A stretch of 64,000 nucleotides of DNA from Thermococcus thermotolerans (GTDB taxonomy: Archaea > Methanobacteriota_B > Thermococci > Thermococcales > Thermococcaceae), in assembly GCF_024707485.1 (NCBI RefSeq), contig NZ_CP102602.1:1-64000 (forward strand), given 5' to 3'. Shown here one piece after another: positions 26,369-36,037 of the stretch. Below the pieces are notes generated by a model that saw only the letters and a program-made list of their open reading frames with translations, had not been told where the DNA came from and made no database searches. The first letter of the stretch is position 1. Every line of letters starts with the position of its first letter. The translations under genes and the position numbers were made by a program.

Positions 26369-26461
26369 CTCCCACACCTAAACCCTCTAAGGCGCTAAAG
26401 GATTTAAAAGTTTCCATAGGGTAAGCTTTTAAGGAAAAAGAGAAGGCGGAATGTGGTGAAA

Positions 26462-26800
26462 ATGAGGGTCTATCACCTGAGGGTTCGCGGGGAATATCTG
26501 GACTACATAAAGTCCGGGGAAAAGAGGATAGAGGTCAGGGTTGCCTATCCTGCCCTTAGGGGCATAAAGCCCGGGGACAAGCTCATATTCAACGATTCAA
26601 TTCCTGCCGTAGTCACTGGGGTCAAGCGCTACGAGACCTTCCGGCAGGTTCTGAGGGAAGAACCAATAAAGAAGATATTTCCGGACGAACCGAGCTTTGA
26701 AAGGGCCGTTAAGAGATTTCACGGCATGTATCCGAAGTGGAAGGAGAACCGCTACGGGGTTATAGCGATAAAGTTCAGGCTCCTCGGTGAGGGGAGATGA
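26462..26800 (+). CDS. ASCH domain protein
   Basis: This 112-residue protein is a single ASCH domain: [38 protein letters not shown] domains bind RNA or modified nucleotides, sharing a fold with PUA and EVE domains. It has no catalytic extension. GGTGA before ATG 26462 sets the start. The stop overlaps the start of a second ASCH gene (ATGA), so the pair is co-translated. Confidence 0.88.
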   Translation: MRVYHLRVRGEYLDYIKSGEKRIEVRVAYPALRGIKPGDKLIFNDSIPAVVTGVKRYETFRQVLREEPIKKIFPDEPSFERAVKRFHGMYPKWKENRYGVIAIKFRLLGEGR

Positions 26801-27366
26801 GGCACCTGGAGTTCGATGGACGCTACGCTGAGGCTATACTGAGCGGAAGAAAAAGGGCAACGGTGAGGCTTGGAAGAAAGCCGAACCTCAAATCCGGCGA
26901 CGAGGTTCTCATACATTCTGGGGGCCGTGTTATAGCGAAGGCGGTTATCGAGAGGGTCGAAAGCAAAACCGTCGGCGGGCTTACCGATGAGGACGCCCAT
27001 CTGGACGGATTTTCGAGCAGGGAGGAGCTGATAAGGGCCCTCAAAAGCCACTACAAGTACGTTAACGACGACTCAAAGGCTCACGTTATAGTCTTTCGCA
27101 TCGTGGAGAAGTTTGACAAACCTGTTATGAGCTCGGACTACGCCTACGGGGGCAACCTGCCGGTGGAGATAGCCGAAAAGGCCCTTGAGCACCTCGACCT
27201 CTCCGACGAGGACAGGGAACTCCTTGAACTTTTCCTCAAAGCTGGAAGCCTGAGAAAAGCAGCTTACAGGCTCGGTGGCATGAACAAGAGGTACCTGATT
27301 AGGGACGCTCTCAGGAGGGCCTACGAGGAGCTGAAAAGGAGGGGAATTATGGGGCCGAAGGTTTGA
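26797..27366 (+). CDS. ASCH domain protein with C-terminal helix-turn-helix
   Basis: This 189-residue protein has an ASCH domain in residues 1-105 ([31 protein letters not shown]). A C-terminal helical region (about 130-189) follows, in which [38 protein letters not shown] reads as a helix-turn-helix. That suggests a nucleic-acid-binding regulator or adaptor. It is coupled to the single-domain ASCH gene upstream and converges with the Lrp-ligand-domain gene, overlapping by 20 bp. Confidence 0.83.
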   Translation: MRHLEFDGRYAEAILSGRKRATVRLGRKPNLKSGDEVLIHSGGRVIAKAVIERVESKTVGGLTDEDAHLDGFSSREELIRALKSHYKYVNDDSKAHVIVFRIVEKFDKPVMSSDYAYGGNLPVEIAEKALEHLDLSDEDRELLELFLKAGSLRKAAYRLGGMNKRYLIRDALRRAYEELKRRGIMGPKV

Positions 27367-27616
27367 GCCCCTCAAGAACGCTTGTTTCTCCACAGTTCTT
27401 AACGGCTGAAATTACAACCGGGATGAGCTTAAAGGTTCCTCCGTGGATGACACGCTTGAGGTCTCTCATAAACTCCTCCATCTCGAATTCATCGCGAAAT
27501 TCCATCTTTGCTATGAAGTCGTACTCCCCGTAGAGCCAGTACCCTTCGACGGGGAGCTTTTCCAGAACCTCGTCCCGGACGCCCCAGACGAGTAGTATCG
27601 CCTCGATCTCCACCAC
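27347..27616 (-). CDS. Lrp/AsnC ligand-binding domain protein
   Basis: This 89-residue protein lacks a DNA-binding half and consists of an Lrp/AsnC effector (RAM)-like domain: AILLVWGVRDEVLEKL, GYWLYGEYDFIAKMEF and FMRDLKRVIHGG. Stand-alone RAM proteins can join full-length Lrp regulators or act as small-molecule sensors. Convergent 20-bp overlap with the ASCH gene. The function is inferred from the fold only. Confidence 0.78.
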   Translation of the reverse strand: MVEIEAILLVWGVRDEVLEKLPVEGYWLYGEYDFIAKMEFRDEFEMEEFMRDLKRVIHGGTFKLIPVVISAVKNCGETSVLEGLKPSAP

Positions 27617-27765
27617 CTCTTTCCGACTCGTTCCGTGAGCGGATAAAAGTCTTTCTAAGGTTTTTCTGTCATGGATGCAACTTTTTGAAGGATTTTAGGG
27701 CTCAACTTGTCGTTCTGCCGGGCAAGTGTTTTAACGTCCGCACCCAACTCCCCCCGGTGGTCTCG

Positions 27766-28488
27766 ATGAAGGCGGTCTTCTTCGATTTCGTAGGCACGCT
27801 CATAACGAAGGAAGGCGAAAACGTTACCCATCAGAACATCGTGAGGGAGGTCCTCAGAAAGGCCGGGAGGGAAGACCTCGATTACATGAGGCTCTGGGAG
27901 GAGTACGAGGCCGAAAGCTCCGCGATGTTCAAGGAGCTCGCCGGCAAGCCCTACGTCAAAATCCGGGACGTTGACACCGAGGCCATGCGGAGGGTGGCCG
28001 GGCGCTACGGTTTCACCGTTCCCGACGACTTCTGGGAGATGAGCATCGCCATACACGAGCGCTATGGTCAGCTCTTTCCCGATGCCGTTGAGACGGTTAA
28101 GGCCCTTAAAGAGCTCGGTCTCCACGTCGGAATCATAACTGACTCGGACAACGACTACATCGAGGCCCACCTGAAGGCACTTGGTATCTACGACCTGTTC
28201 GATTCCATGACTACCAGCGAGGATGCGGGCTTCTACAAGCCCCATGAGATGCCATTCAGGCTCGCCCTCGAAAGGGCGGGCGTTGAAGCGGGCGAAGCCA
28301 TCTACGTCGGCGACAACCCGGCCAAAGACTGCGTTGGGGCCAGGAAGGTCGGTATGATGAGCGTTCTCCTCGACCCGAATGGCGCGAAGAGGGGACTGTG
28401 GGGGGACTGCGACTTCGTGGTTTCAAAGCTGGGCGAGGTCGTTGAAATTGTGAAAGGTCTGATGGAAAGTGAGTCATCCGGACAATAA
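27766..28488 (+). CDS. HAD-superfamily hydrolase
   Basis: This 240-residue subfamily IA HAD phosphatase has motif I FFDFVGTLIT near 5 (second Asp replaced by Val in DFVGT), motif II IITDSDNDY near 125, the catalytic Lys in FYKPHEMPF near 160 and motif III YVGDNPAKDCVGA near 185. A helical cap occupies residues 15-85. The substrate is unknown. ATG 27766 follows GGTGG. An open frame to 27685 lacks a ribosome binding site. The end lies 20 bp from an antisense sRNA candidate. Confidence 0.87.
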   Translation: MKAVFFDFVGTLITKEGENVTHQNIVREVLRKAGREDLDYMRLWEEYEAESSAMFKELAGKPYVKIRDVDTEAMRRVAGRYGFTVPDDFWEMSIAIHERYGQLFPDAVETVKALKELGLHVGIITDSDNDYIEAHLKALGIYDLFDSMTTSEDAGFYKPHEMPFRLALERAGVEAGEAIYVGDNPAKDCVGARKVGMMSVLLDPNGAKRGLWGDCDFVVSKLGEVVEIVKGLMESESSGQ

Positions 28489-28503
28489 AAAAGAAGGACA
28501 GCA

Positions 28504-28568
28504 AGGGTCAGCAACGGCAGGGCTCTTCATCGGCAAAGCCTCGTCTAGCGAAATTCTCGTCATCCCCT
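28504..28568 (-). ncRNA. C/D-box sRNA candidate B, 23S-guiding
   Basis: On the minus strand the boxes are C ATGACGA (28557-28563), D' ACGA (28541-28544), C' ATGAAGA (28524-28530) and D CTGA (28508-28511). Both guides are exactly 12 nt. The D' guide GAATTTCGCTAG is complementary over 11 bases to TAGCGAAATTC, part of the universally conserved 23S segment GGUAGCGAAAUUCC in domain IV, as I recall it. By the N+5 rule the methylated base would be the C of UAGCG. The D guide is complementary to CAACGGCAGGGC; target unknown. Confidence 0.72.
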
Positions 28569-28574
28569 TCTTCC

Positions 28575-29141
28575 TCACTCTTTAAGCCTCTGATATGCTG
28601 CGTAAAGCCTCTGGAGAACGGTTACCCATGCCAGAACCGCAACCGCGTAGATACCGTACTCAACGTGGCCGAAGAGCGCGGTGATGATTATTATAAGCAA
28701 TCTCTCGGCCCTCTCGGCTATTCCAACGGCCAGCCTTCCGGAGCCGGCCAGCTCGGCCCTGCACCGCTCGTAGCTAACCAGGTAACTTCCCATGAAGGCG
28801 ATGAAAGCCACGCGCCAGTCGGCGAGGTTTCCGAGGGCTATGCCGAAGAGCACAGCGCCGTCGCTTATCCTGTCAAAGGTGGAGTCGAGGAATGCTCCAA
28901 AGCGGCTCGTCTTTCCGGTTAGTCTTGCGAGCGTTCCGTCGAGTGCATCTACCAGCGAGCCGAGGAGCAGAACGAGGGCCGCTATGACCTGCTCGCCGCG
29001 GTAGAAGAAGTAAGCACCGGTGAGACTTATCAGCAGGCCGAGGACGGTTATCTGGTTCGGCGTGACGCCGGCCCTCGCGAGGGGCCTGACGATGGCCTCA
29101 AGGTAGCCCTTTACGTTCTCTCGGTATCTGTTGAGGACCAT
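28575..29141 (-). CDS. CDP-alcohol phosphatidyltransferase (archaetidylinositol phosphate synthase-like)
   Basis: This 188-residue membrane enzyme has the CDP-alcohol transferase signature DALDGTLARLTG...RFGAFLDSTFDR (about 66-92), i.e. DGx2ARx8Gx3Dx3D with the spacing of this family. It joins a CDP-archaeol lipid to a polar head group, in archaea commonly inositol phosphate. About five membrane spans are visible. It starts 7 bp after Trm56 and is third in a minus-strand run with the lipoprotein gene. The exact head group is inferred. Confidence 0.85.
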   Translation of the reverse strand: MVLNRYRENVKGYLEAIVRPLARAGVTPNQITVLGLLISLTGAYFFYRGEQVIAALVLLLGSLVDALDGTLARLTGKTSRFGAFLDSTFDRISDGAVLFGIALGNLADWRVAFIAFMGSYLVSYERCRAELAGSGRLAVGIAERAERLLIIIITALFGHVEYGIYAVAVLAWVTVLQRLYAAYQRLKE

Positions 29142-29147
29142 CGGTCA

Positions 29148-29684
29148 TCACTCCAGCTCGATTATCTTTTTGCCCCTCTCCTGGGGGATTATTTTCAGCT
29201 TCGCGTTCTCAAAGCTCTTCCTCAGGCCTTCACCCTCCAGGAGCCTGTCCAGAAAGACCGCTAGGGCTGCGACCTCGCTGTGGGGCTGGTTCCCAACGCC
29301 GACGTTGTAATCGGCGATATCGTAGACGTCCCTGGGCACCTTCTCGGCACCGACTACGACGAGAACGTCCCGGCCACCCTTCAGCTCGTCCCTGATTCTT
29401 GGCATGGCGTCGTCGATGTGAACCCCGTACATCGTGAGGTGGACTATCACACCTCCCCGTTCCTTCCATTCCCTCATAATCCTCTTCCAGCTTGGATTGA
29501 ACTCTATCTCAAAGGGCCCTCCCCATCTCCGGACAACGTCCTCGACGCTCTCCTTGACGTGCTCATCTTCTTCGGCCGCAATGATTATTTTATCGGCCCC
29601 AAAGGCCCTCGCCGTCAGTGCCACGTGGGTGGTTATCCGCTTGTCCCTCTCAGGTCTGTGTCCGAGCCTTAGAACCGCTATCAT
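29148..29684 (-). CDS. trm56: tRNA (cytidine(56)-2'-O)-methyltransferase
   Basis: This 178-residue SPOUT methyltransferase is specific to archaea and methylates the 2'-O of C56 in the tRNA T-loop. The start [26 protein letters not shown], the MYGVHIDD segment and the C-terminal knot region [33 protein letters not shown] are diagnostic. ATG 29684 overlaps the TGA of the lipoprotein gene upstream (TGATG). Confidence 0.94.
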   Translation of the reverse strand: MIAVLRLGHRPERDKRITTHVALTARAFGADKIIIAAEEDEHVKESVEDVVRRWGGPFEIEFNPSWKRIMREWKERGGVIVHLTMYGVHIDDAMPRIRDELKGGRDVLVVVGAEKVPRDVYDIADYNVGVGNQPHSEVAALAVFLDRLLEGEGLRKSFENAKLKIIPQERGKKIIELE

Positions 29685-31282
29685 CACACCTCCCCCGCAA
29701 ATATCTTCCAGTATCTGGTGAAGTCGTCCCTCCAGGCCATGTCCTTGTAGAACTCATACATGGTTTTTACGTCTTGCTCTATCTTACCTGTGCTGTACTC
29801 GCTCAGCACCCTGTTCAGGTCATCTTCGCTGGGTGCTGAGGCAAAGATGAAGAGGGCGTAGAGCCTCTCGTTCTCATCTAGATTGTTCATGACTATCATG
29901 AGCTTTGAGCGGAGCTCGGGGTTCAACCTCTCATTCACAATCTTGAGGAGCCTGTCCTCCAGGTTCGCGAGGAAATCCCCTGTGACATCGACGTGTTCGT
30001 GCCCTTTCAGAGTGGCCGGGGCCTGGGCGACTATCCTGTATCCATCCCTTGTCACGAGCTGATATATCTTCGGAAAGTACGGGCTGGCGATGTACTCGTC
30101 AATCGAGCCGACGAACCCGTGCCTGATATCTATGACGTACCAGCCGTCGGCGGTGTAGAACTCCGTAATGGGCCTCGCTGTACAGTCTGTTCCGTTCGAG
30201 AGCGTTATTATCCTTGCCGGAACCTCCACCGAGCGGAGCATGGCGGCGATCAGTATCTGTGCCTCGGCGTAGCTTATCCTGTCCTGCTGGAGTATCTTTG
30301 AAGGTTCGAGGCTGGAGGTCGTATCACCCAGGGAATATGTTCTCATCATCCATTCGTATATTGCCTCCGCGGCCTGTAACTCGGATTCGGAGTCCCCTAT
30401 TATCTTAAGGGTGAGGTTCCTGAACTCGGTCCTGTTAAACTCTGACGTTGAGTTGTAGCGCTCCGTCCAGTAGCCGTCAACTATGTATCCGTCGGTTACC
30501 CAGTGGTACTTCAGACCGTAGGCCTCCCTGAGGACTTCACTGCTCTGGTTCCAGGGCCTCCACACGACCTTCATCGAAAAGCTCTCAACGGTACTGCCCT
30601 CGGCCCCGCTTATCGCGTACTTGAGGATCACCGAGATGTACCCCTCGCGGTAGGCGTAGGGTGCCTTTACCGTGTAGCCCACCCTGACCTCCCCTTTTCC
30701 GTCAACCGTTGCGGGAAGGGCTGTGGCACTTACGACCTTCATGCCGTTGAACAGGTTGAAGCTGAGGTCACGGAGTTCCACCGGGACGTCGAGCTTGTTT
30801 TTGATGATTACCGTTAGGTTTGCGGTTTCTCCACCGCCGATTATCCTGGGCGCCTCTACGCTGACCTCAACCTCATCAGAGGGCCCGGCCTCGCTCGATA
30901 CCGTTATCCTGAACTGCCCGTAAAACCCAGTCCAGGAGCGTTTGAGCTCGTCTGTAAGCTCAAGGGACAGCTTCAGGTTGTAGACCCCGGGCTTCATCGG
31001 TGCCTTCAGAATCCAGACAAGCTGCACCGCATCTCCTACAGGGAGTATCTCCGGAAACTTCGGCTCCTGGAGTATCTGGAAGCTGTCATCACCCAGAACA
31101 AGCGTCGCACCGGTGAGGCCAACCTTGCCGGTGTTGTTGACAAGGATCATCACGTGAATCGTTCCGCCCGGCCGTACAAGGGTTCTGTCAACGGAGAACC
31201 TCACCTCAGCCGGTGGTTTGAAGAGGCATCCCGAGGCCACCACTATGAGAATGAGGAGAGGAACCAGGATAGCTTTTTTCAT
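29684..31282 (-). CDS. Lipoprotein with inactive transglutaminase-like domain
   Basis: This 532-residue protein has a lipobox VASGC (Cys19), two CARDB/Ig-like beta domains (about 25-240) and a transglutaminase-fold domain (about 295-400). In the aligned core the usual nucleophile Cys is Tyr338, the His is Arg370, while the Asp (D385) remains, so peptidase or cross-linking activity is unlikely. The segment [19 protein letters not shown] marks the fold. It probably binds surface polymer or protein outside the cell. ATG 31282 has GGAAG six bases upstream; ATG 31288 is an alternative. Confidence 0.82.
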   Translation of the reverse strand: MKKAILVPLLILIVVASGCLFKPPAEVRFSVDRTLVRPGGTIHVMILVNNTGKVGLTGATLVLGDDSFQILQEPKFPEILPVGDAVQLVWILKAPMKPGVYNLKLSLELTDELKRSWTGFYGQFRITVSSEAGPSDEVEVSVEAPRIIGGGETANLTVIIKNKLDVPVELRDLSFNLFNGMKVVSATALPATVDGKGEVRVGYTVKAPYAYREGYISVILKYAISGAEGSTVESFSMKVVWRPWNQSSEVLREAYGLKYHWVTDGYIVDGYWTERYNSTSEFNRTEFRNLTLKIIGDSESELQAAEAIYEWMMRTYSLGDTTSSLEPSKILQQDRISYAEAQILIAAMLRSVEVPARIITLSNGTDCTARPITEFYTADGWYVIDIRHGFVGSIDEYIASPYFPKIYQLVTRDGYRIVAQAPATLKGHEHVDVTGDFLANLEDRLLKIVNERLNPELRSKLMIVMNNLDENERLYALFIFASAPSEDDLNRVLSEYSTGKIEQDVKTMYEFYKDMAWRDDFTRYWKIFAGEV

Positions 31283-31329
31283 TTTCATCTTCCAAACCCT
31301 TTAAAGCCCCAACCGTTAATAAGCTTTAG

Positions 31330-32109
<780 letters not shown>

Positions 32110-32153
32110 AAAGTGTTTTGAGGAAAAATGAAAAATTTGATGTGGTGAGAAGA

Positions 32154-32360
32154 ATGGGGGAGATAACTCTTCGGGTTCGCGTTCCCGATGGCATGGAACG
32201 GCTGTTTGAACGGGAGGTGAAGGCTCTGGTTAAGGCATTCGAAAGCGGAAGGAAGAAACCGAGGGTTGTCCTCGATGATGTTTTCGGCATCGTCAGGAGC
32301 GAGAAGAGCGCCAGAGAGCTGAGGTTGGAGGTCCACGAGAACGCCGTTTCTCTCTTGTGA
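32154..32360 (+). CDS. Orphan antitoxin-like small protein
   Basis: This 68-residue protein begins MGEITLRVRVPDGMERLFEREV, like the N-terminus of the VapB at 6473-6688, and has a basic middle (ESGRKKPRVVLDD). It looks like a DNA-binding antitoxin, but no toxin gene follows; the next gene is NadM after two dyads. GGTGAG five bases before ATG 32154 sets the start. It could be a retained regulator. The assignment rests on the N-terminal resemblance only. Confidence 0.65.
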   Translation: MGEITLRVRVPDGMERLFEREVKALVKAFESGRKKPRVVLDDVFGIVRSEKSARELRLEVHENAVSLL

Positions 32361-32361
32361 T

Positions 32362-32403
32362 TCGTTCAATGAGACTGAACGAGACGTTCAAAAAGATTGA
32401 ACG
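32362..32403. promoter_or_regulatory. Double dyad operator upstream of NadM
   Basis: Two inverted repeats lie in tandem. TCGTTCA-N7-TGAACGA covers 32362-32382 and CGTTCAA-N5-TTGAACG covers 32385-32403. Their centres are about 22 bp apart, two DNA turns, which suits cooperative binding of a dimeric regulator on one face. The second ends 11 bp before ATG 32415. Confidence 0.7.
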
Positions 32404-32414
32404 GGGTGGTTATC

Positions 32415-32978
32415 ATGGTCAAACGCGGTCTCTTCGTCGGTCGATTCCAGCCGGTTCACAACGGCCACATAAAGGCGCTCGAATTCGTTTTTTCGCAGGT
32501 TGATGAGGTAATCATAGGCATCGGAAGCGCCCAGGCGAGCCATACGCTGAAGAACCCCTTCACGACGAGCGAAAGGATGGAGATGCTGATTCGTGCCCTT
32601 GACGAGGCCGGCATGGACAAGCGCTACTATCTCATTCCACTCCCGGACATAAACTTCAACGCGATCTGGGCGACCTATGTAGTGAGCATGGTTCCGCGCT
32701 TTGACGTCGTCTTCACTGGCAACTCCCTCGTCGCCCAGCTCTTCCGCGAGAAGGGCTATGAAGTCATCGTCCAGCCGATGTTCAGGAAGGACATCCTCTC
32801 GGCGACCGAGATAAGGAAGCGCATGGTCGAGGGGCAGCCATGGGAGGAGCTAGTGCCCAAGAGCGTGGCCGAGTTTATCAGGGAGATAAAGGGCTGCGAA
32901 AGGATAAAGATGCTCGCGACCAACCTTGAGAAGAACGAGAAGGAGCTGCAGGCGCCGATAAGGATTCCGGAGTTCTGA
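32415..32978 (+). CDS. nadM: Nicotinamide-nucleotide adenylyltransferase
   Basis: This 187-residue archaeal NMN adenylyltransferase makes NAD from NMN and ATP. The nucleotidyltransferase signature GRFQPVHNGHIKAL near residue 8 (HxGH as HNGH) and the FTTSERMEMLI and DILSATEIRKRM (ISSTxxR-like) segments are present. GGGGTGG precedes ATG 32415. Its promoter region carries two tandem dyads, so NAD-responsive control is likely. Confidence 0.95.
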   Translation: MVKRGLFVGRFQPVHNGHIKALEFVFSQVDEVIIGIGSAQASHTLKNPFTTSERMEMLIRALDEAGMDKRYYLIPLPDINFNAIWATYVVSMVPRFDVVFTGNSLVAQLFREKGYEVIVQPMFRKDILSATEIRKRMVEGQPWEELVPKSVAEFIREIKGCERIKMLATNLEKNEKELQAPIRIPEF

Positions 32979-32997
32979 GGCGCTTGGGAATTCGATT

Positions 32998-34203
32998 TTA
33001 GTTTCTAATCCCGTACCCTCTTTTCAATCTCCTTAGGGCTCTCTGGCGTTTCCCCGCCAGCCACCAGAACATCACTCCAGCCACCAAAAACAGCCCCAAG
33101 CTAACCGCATATGGCAGCGTCGCGTGGACGCTCGCCAGAGCGCCGGCAACAAAGGGCGTGAAGAGGCCGAGGAGCTTCCGGTAGCTCGATATCGCCGCGT
33201 GGAACTCGCTGGCCTTCTCCTTTGGAATTAACTTGAACATCCAGGAGCGGTAGAAGGGGAACCAGAATGTGTTGCCGAAGTCGCCGAGGGCATACACCGC
33301 CAGCGCCAGCCAGAAGGGCGGTGAAAGCGCCATCACGAGAGCGTAGAAGGCGTTTATGAACATGCCCACGCCGATGGCCTGGAAGCCTCTCCCCTTCGGA
33401 ACCCTCTCGCTGGCGTAGGTGCCGAGTATCGAGGCGAGACTGCTCGCGCAGGCTATCAGAGTAACCTCGAATACCGTCCTGTGGAGAACGAAGACGACGT
33501 AGTTGATGAGCACCAGCTCTGGAGCCAATGACCAGGCGAGCGTTAGCAGGGCCTCGAAGGCGAGGAGAACTTTAAACTCCCCGACCTTAAACGTGAAGCC
33601 CTCTGGAGTTATCCTCTCCTCCCTGCCGACCGAAGGCAGGAAGAACCAGATGTAGGCAACGGTCACGGCAGAGAAAAGGCCGAAGAATATGAACGCCCAG
33701 CGGTAACTCCCCGGGCCTGGATAGACGTAGCCGAGGACGTAGCCCATGATGGGGAAGGTTATTAAGCGCGCTATCTCCGGCAGACGGAGGTGCCAGGCGA
33801 ATATCTCCTCGTACTTATCTTCCGGATAGATGATCTGCTCGTATGCGCGGTAGAGAGGATAGAGGACCGTTGAGAGCTTTTCCACAGTCCTTCCGACGAA
33901 GAGCATGAGAGGAGCAACTGCGCCCTTCGCAAGGCCATACAAAACGTAGGCGATGCCGTCGAGTACGTCTATCGCGATGAGACCCTTCTTGATGTCCCAG
34001 CGGTTGAAGAGCCGGCCGAAGAGGTACGTTAGGGGAATCGCGACGATGTTGACAGCGGTGAAGAACGCCCCGACCTCAAGGACGGAGTAGCCGGTCTCCA
34101 TGAGGTAGAGCGGGAAGAGTATCCAGACTATCAGGCCGGGAGCGATGAGAGTGTGGTAGAGCATGTAAGCCTTGGCTTCCCTCGGGATCTCGCTCCAGCG
34201 CAT
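32998..34203 (-). CDS. Major facilitator superfamily transporter
   Basis: This 401-residue protein has about 12 hydrophobic segments and an MFS-like loop between spans 2 and 3 (YLFGRLFNRWDIKKGLI). A hydrophilic central loop around residue 190-205 separates the two halves. No substrate-specific motif is visible. It has no co-directional neighbour nearby. The function as a drug or metabolite exporter is only a family guess. Confidence 0.82.
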   Translation of the reverse strand: MRWSEIPREAKAYMLYHTLIAPGLIVWILFPLYLMETGYSVLEVGAFFTAVNIVAIPLTYLFGRLFNRWDIKKGLIAIDVLDGIAYVLYGLAKGAVAPLMLFVGRTVEKLSTVLYPLYRAYEQIIYPEDKYEEIFAWHLRLPEIARLITFPIMGYVLGYVYPGPGSYRWAFIFFGLFSAVTVAYIWFFLPSVGREERITPEGFTFKVGEFKVLLAFEALLTLAWSLAPELVLINYVVFVLHRTVFEVTLIACASSLASILGTYASERVPKGRGFQAIGVGMFINAFYALVMALSPPFWLALAVYALGDFGNTFWFPFYRSWMFKLIPKEKASEFHAAISSYRKLLGLFTPFVAGALASVHATLPYAVSLGLFLVAGVMFWWLAGKRQRALRRLKRGYGIRN

Positions 34204-34259
34204 CTGAAGCCCCGTTCATATTTTTCGGAGCCCTTTTAAGGTTTAACGTCGATTCCTGG

Positions 34260-34973
34260 ATGAGTGATTTCATGCTCAGGGGCATCGGATACCTCATCTC
34301 CATAACGCTCGTACTCTACGCCCTCTCGTCGCTCTCGGCTGGAGTGGCGTTTTTCTCAACGTCAGTCGGGAGGCTCTTCGGGCTTGTCGTGGCAATTCTG
34401 CTGGCGTATTCCCTCTCTCGAATTTTCTATGGCCTCCCCTTGGACTGGGGCGCTGACGGGGAGAGCCTATCCCACACCGTAGCCCTCATGCTCCCCCTGT
34501 ACGCGTTCTCCTTTGTAGCCATGCTCTACTTCGGCGCGGAGAGGTTCATGGACATGGCCAGACCGGGATTTGTGAGTGAATGGAGCCCCTTCCTGATTCC
34601 CTATTCTCTCGCCTTCTGGGCTCTTAGCGGGATTTTGACGGCGTTCTTCTACGATGCGGTGCCCTACGAACTCTTCAGTGAACGCGGGAGAATCGCCGGA
34701 ATAATAGGCGCCACCGCCGTCTTTGCCCTTAACTACAACCAGCCCCTGCTCACAGGCTTCTGGCGGCCGGAGGACATAATCTTCTTCGGGGCGGCCTTTG
34801 CCCACTCCTATTCGGTCAACGGGAAGGTGTCTTCCCTCGTTATTGCCTATCTCCTCTCCGAGCTTCCCCTGTGGTGGTGTCTGCTCTCTCCCCTCGGAGG
34901 GGGTGCCTTTGCAGGCTACATAACGGTGCGGTTTCTCATCTCCGCCTACTTCCTTTTCAGGCATTTGGCGTAG
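34260..34973 (+). CDS. Hypothetical membrane protein
   Basis: This 237-residue protein has six or seven membrane segments. It is highly hydrophobic with few charged residues. I recognise no family motif. A TATA-like CTTTTAAGG near 34231 lies about 28 bases before ATG 34260, which fits a leaderless transcript; ATG 34272 is an alternative start. It converges with a GNAT gene (28-bp overlap). Confidence 0.7.
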   Translation: MSDFMLRGIGYLISITLVLYALSSLSAGVAFFSTSVGRLFGLVVAILLAYSLSRIFYGLPLDWGADGESLSHTVALMLPLYAFSFVAMLYFGAERFMDMARPGFVSEWSPFLIPYSLAFWALSGILTAFFYDAVPYELFSERGRIAGIIGATAVFALNYNQPLLTGFWRPEDIIFFGAAFAHSYSVNGKVSSLVIAYLLSELPLWWCLLSPLGGGAFAGYITVRFLISAYFLFRHLA

Positions 34974-35416
34974 ATCAGCGCCGGCTCGCCCCATTGGGGA
35001 TACGGGTCTATCAGCGCGATTCTTGCGAAGCCCCTCCGCTCGTAGAAGCGCCTCGTCCCGTCGTAGGGTTTATAGGTTAAATCGCCCGAGCTCTTGACGA
35101 TGAGGAGTTCAAAGCCCCTCCCCCTCGCCCACTCCTCGACGAACCGGAGCATTTCCGTCCCGATTCCTTTCCCCCGGTGCTCCCTCTTCACGGCCATCCA
35201 GAGGATTTCAACGGCCTTTTCGTTGAGCGGTTTGATGGTAATGAAGCCGAGAACCTCTCCCCTTTCAACGGCAACGAAGGTCGTTTCCTCTCTCAAATCC
35301 CGCCCCATAGCCCTGAGGCCGGCCTCGTTGAACCACTCGGGAAGACCGCGAACTATTTCGAGGCAGGCATGCCTTTCCGTTTCAGTCATAATCTCTCGAA
35401 TTCTCACTCCAGCCAC
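34946..35416 (-). CDS. GNAT N-acetyltransferase
   Basis: This 156-residue GNAT has the acetyl-CoA loop REHRGKGIGTEML near 80 and a terminal beta strand with FYERRGFARIALIDPYPQWGEPALIY. It overlaps the upstream GNAT gene by 13 bp, so the two are co-translated. Substrate unknown. Confidence 0.85.
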   Translation of the reverse strand: MAGVRIREIMTETERHACLEIVRGLPEWFNEAGLRAMGRDLREETTFVAVERGEVLGFITIKPLNEKAVEILWMAVKREHRGKGIGTEMLRFVEEWARGRGFELLIVKSSGDLTYKPYDGTRRFYERRGFARIALIDPYPQWGEPALIYAKCLKRK

Positions 35417-36024
35417 CCTTCTAGGGCCCTGTTGACCAGCCTCAGGAACTCCTCCCTGGTTCCACCCTTTCTGTAGAACTCTTCCAAAAGCTCCATGAAG
35501 CGTCTCTCTTCCTCGGTGAACTTCTCGCCCCTCCAGCGGAAAATTCTAAAGCGCTCGCCAAGAAGCTCGACGGCGTGAAAGGCCGTGCGCCCCGAGGGCT
35601 TGAGGTCCTTCACGAGCTCGACGGTGTTTATGGTGTCGTAGCCGAGCCTCTTCCAGAAGGTTATGGCATCTTTATCTTGGGGCAGGACGAAGAGGTAGAG
35701 AGCATCGTCGTGCTTTTTTACGTATTCTTCTGCCCTCTCGACGAGCGCCCTTCCTATGCCCCGTCCCCTGAACTCAGGTTTCACAAAGAGCTCTTCAATC
35801 CAGAAGCAACCTTCGCGGGAGGAGAGCCGTACGAAGCCCGCTGGTTCTCTTTCGTAGGCGAGGAAGATAACGTCGCCACGCCTGAAATAGCTCTCCGCTT
35901 CCTTCCTATAACTTTCCTCCTCGTCTGGCCTCCAGCCCTGCTTCCCCCTGAGCTCCTTGAAGAATTCGATGTAGAGCTCCTGGAAATCCGGAAGGTGTTC
36001 CTCATCGAGGCGAACTATTTCCAT
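35404..36024 (-). CDS. GNAT N-acetyltransferase
   Basis: This 206-residue protein carries one GNAT domain in its first 145 residues (FVKPEFRGRGIGRALVERAEEY near 90, FWKRLGYDTINTVELVKDL near 130). An extra C-terminal region of about 55 charged residues (RFRIFRWRGEKFTEEERRFMELLEEF) is not part of the core fold. It is immediately downstream of the M29 peptidase and overlaps the next GNAT. The acceptor substrate is not evident. Confidence 0.85.
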   Translation of the reverse strand: MEIVRLDEEHLPDFQELYIEFFKELRGKQGWRPDEEESYRKEAESYFRRGDVIFLAYEREPAGFVRLSSREGCFWIEELFVKPEFRGRGIGRALVERAEEYVKKHDDALYLFVLPQDKDAITFWKRLGYDTINTVELVKDLKPSGRTAFHAVELLGERFRIFRWRGEKFTEEERRFMELLEEFYRKGGTREEFLRLVNRALEGWLE

Positions 36025-36037
36025 CTTCCTGTCCCTC

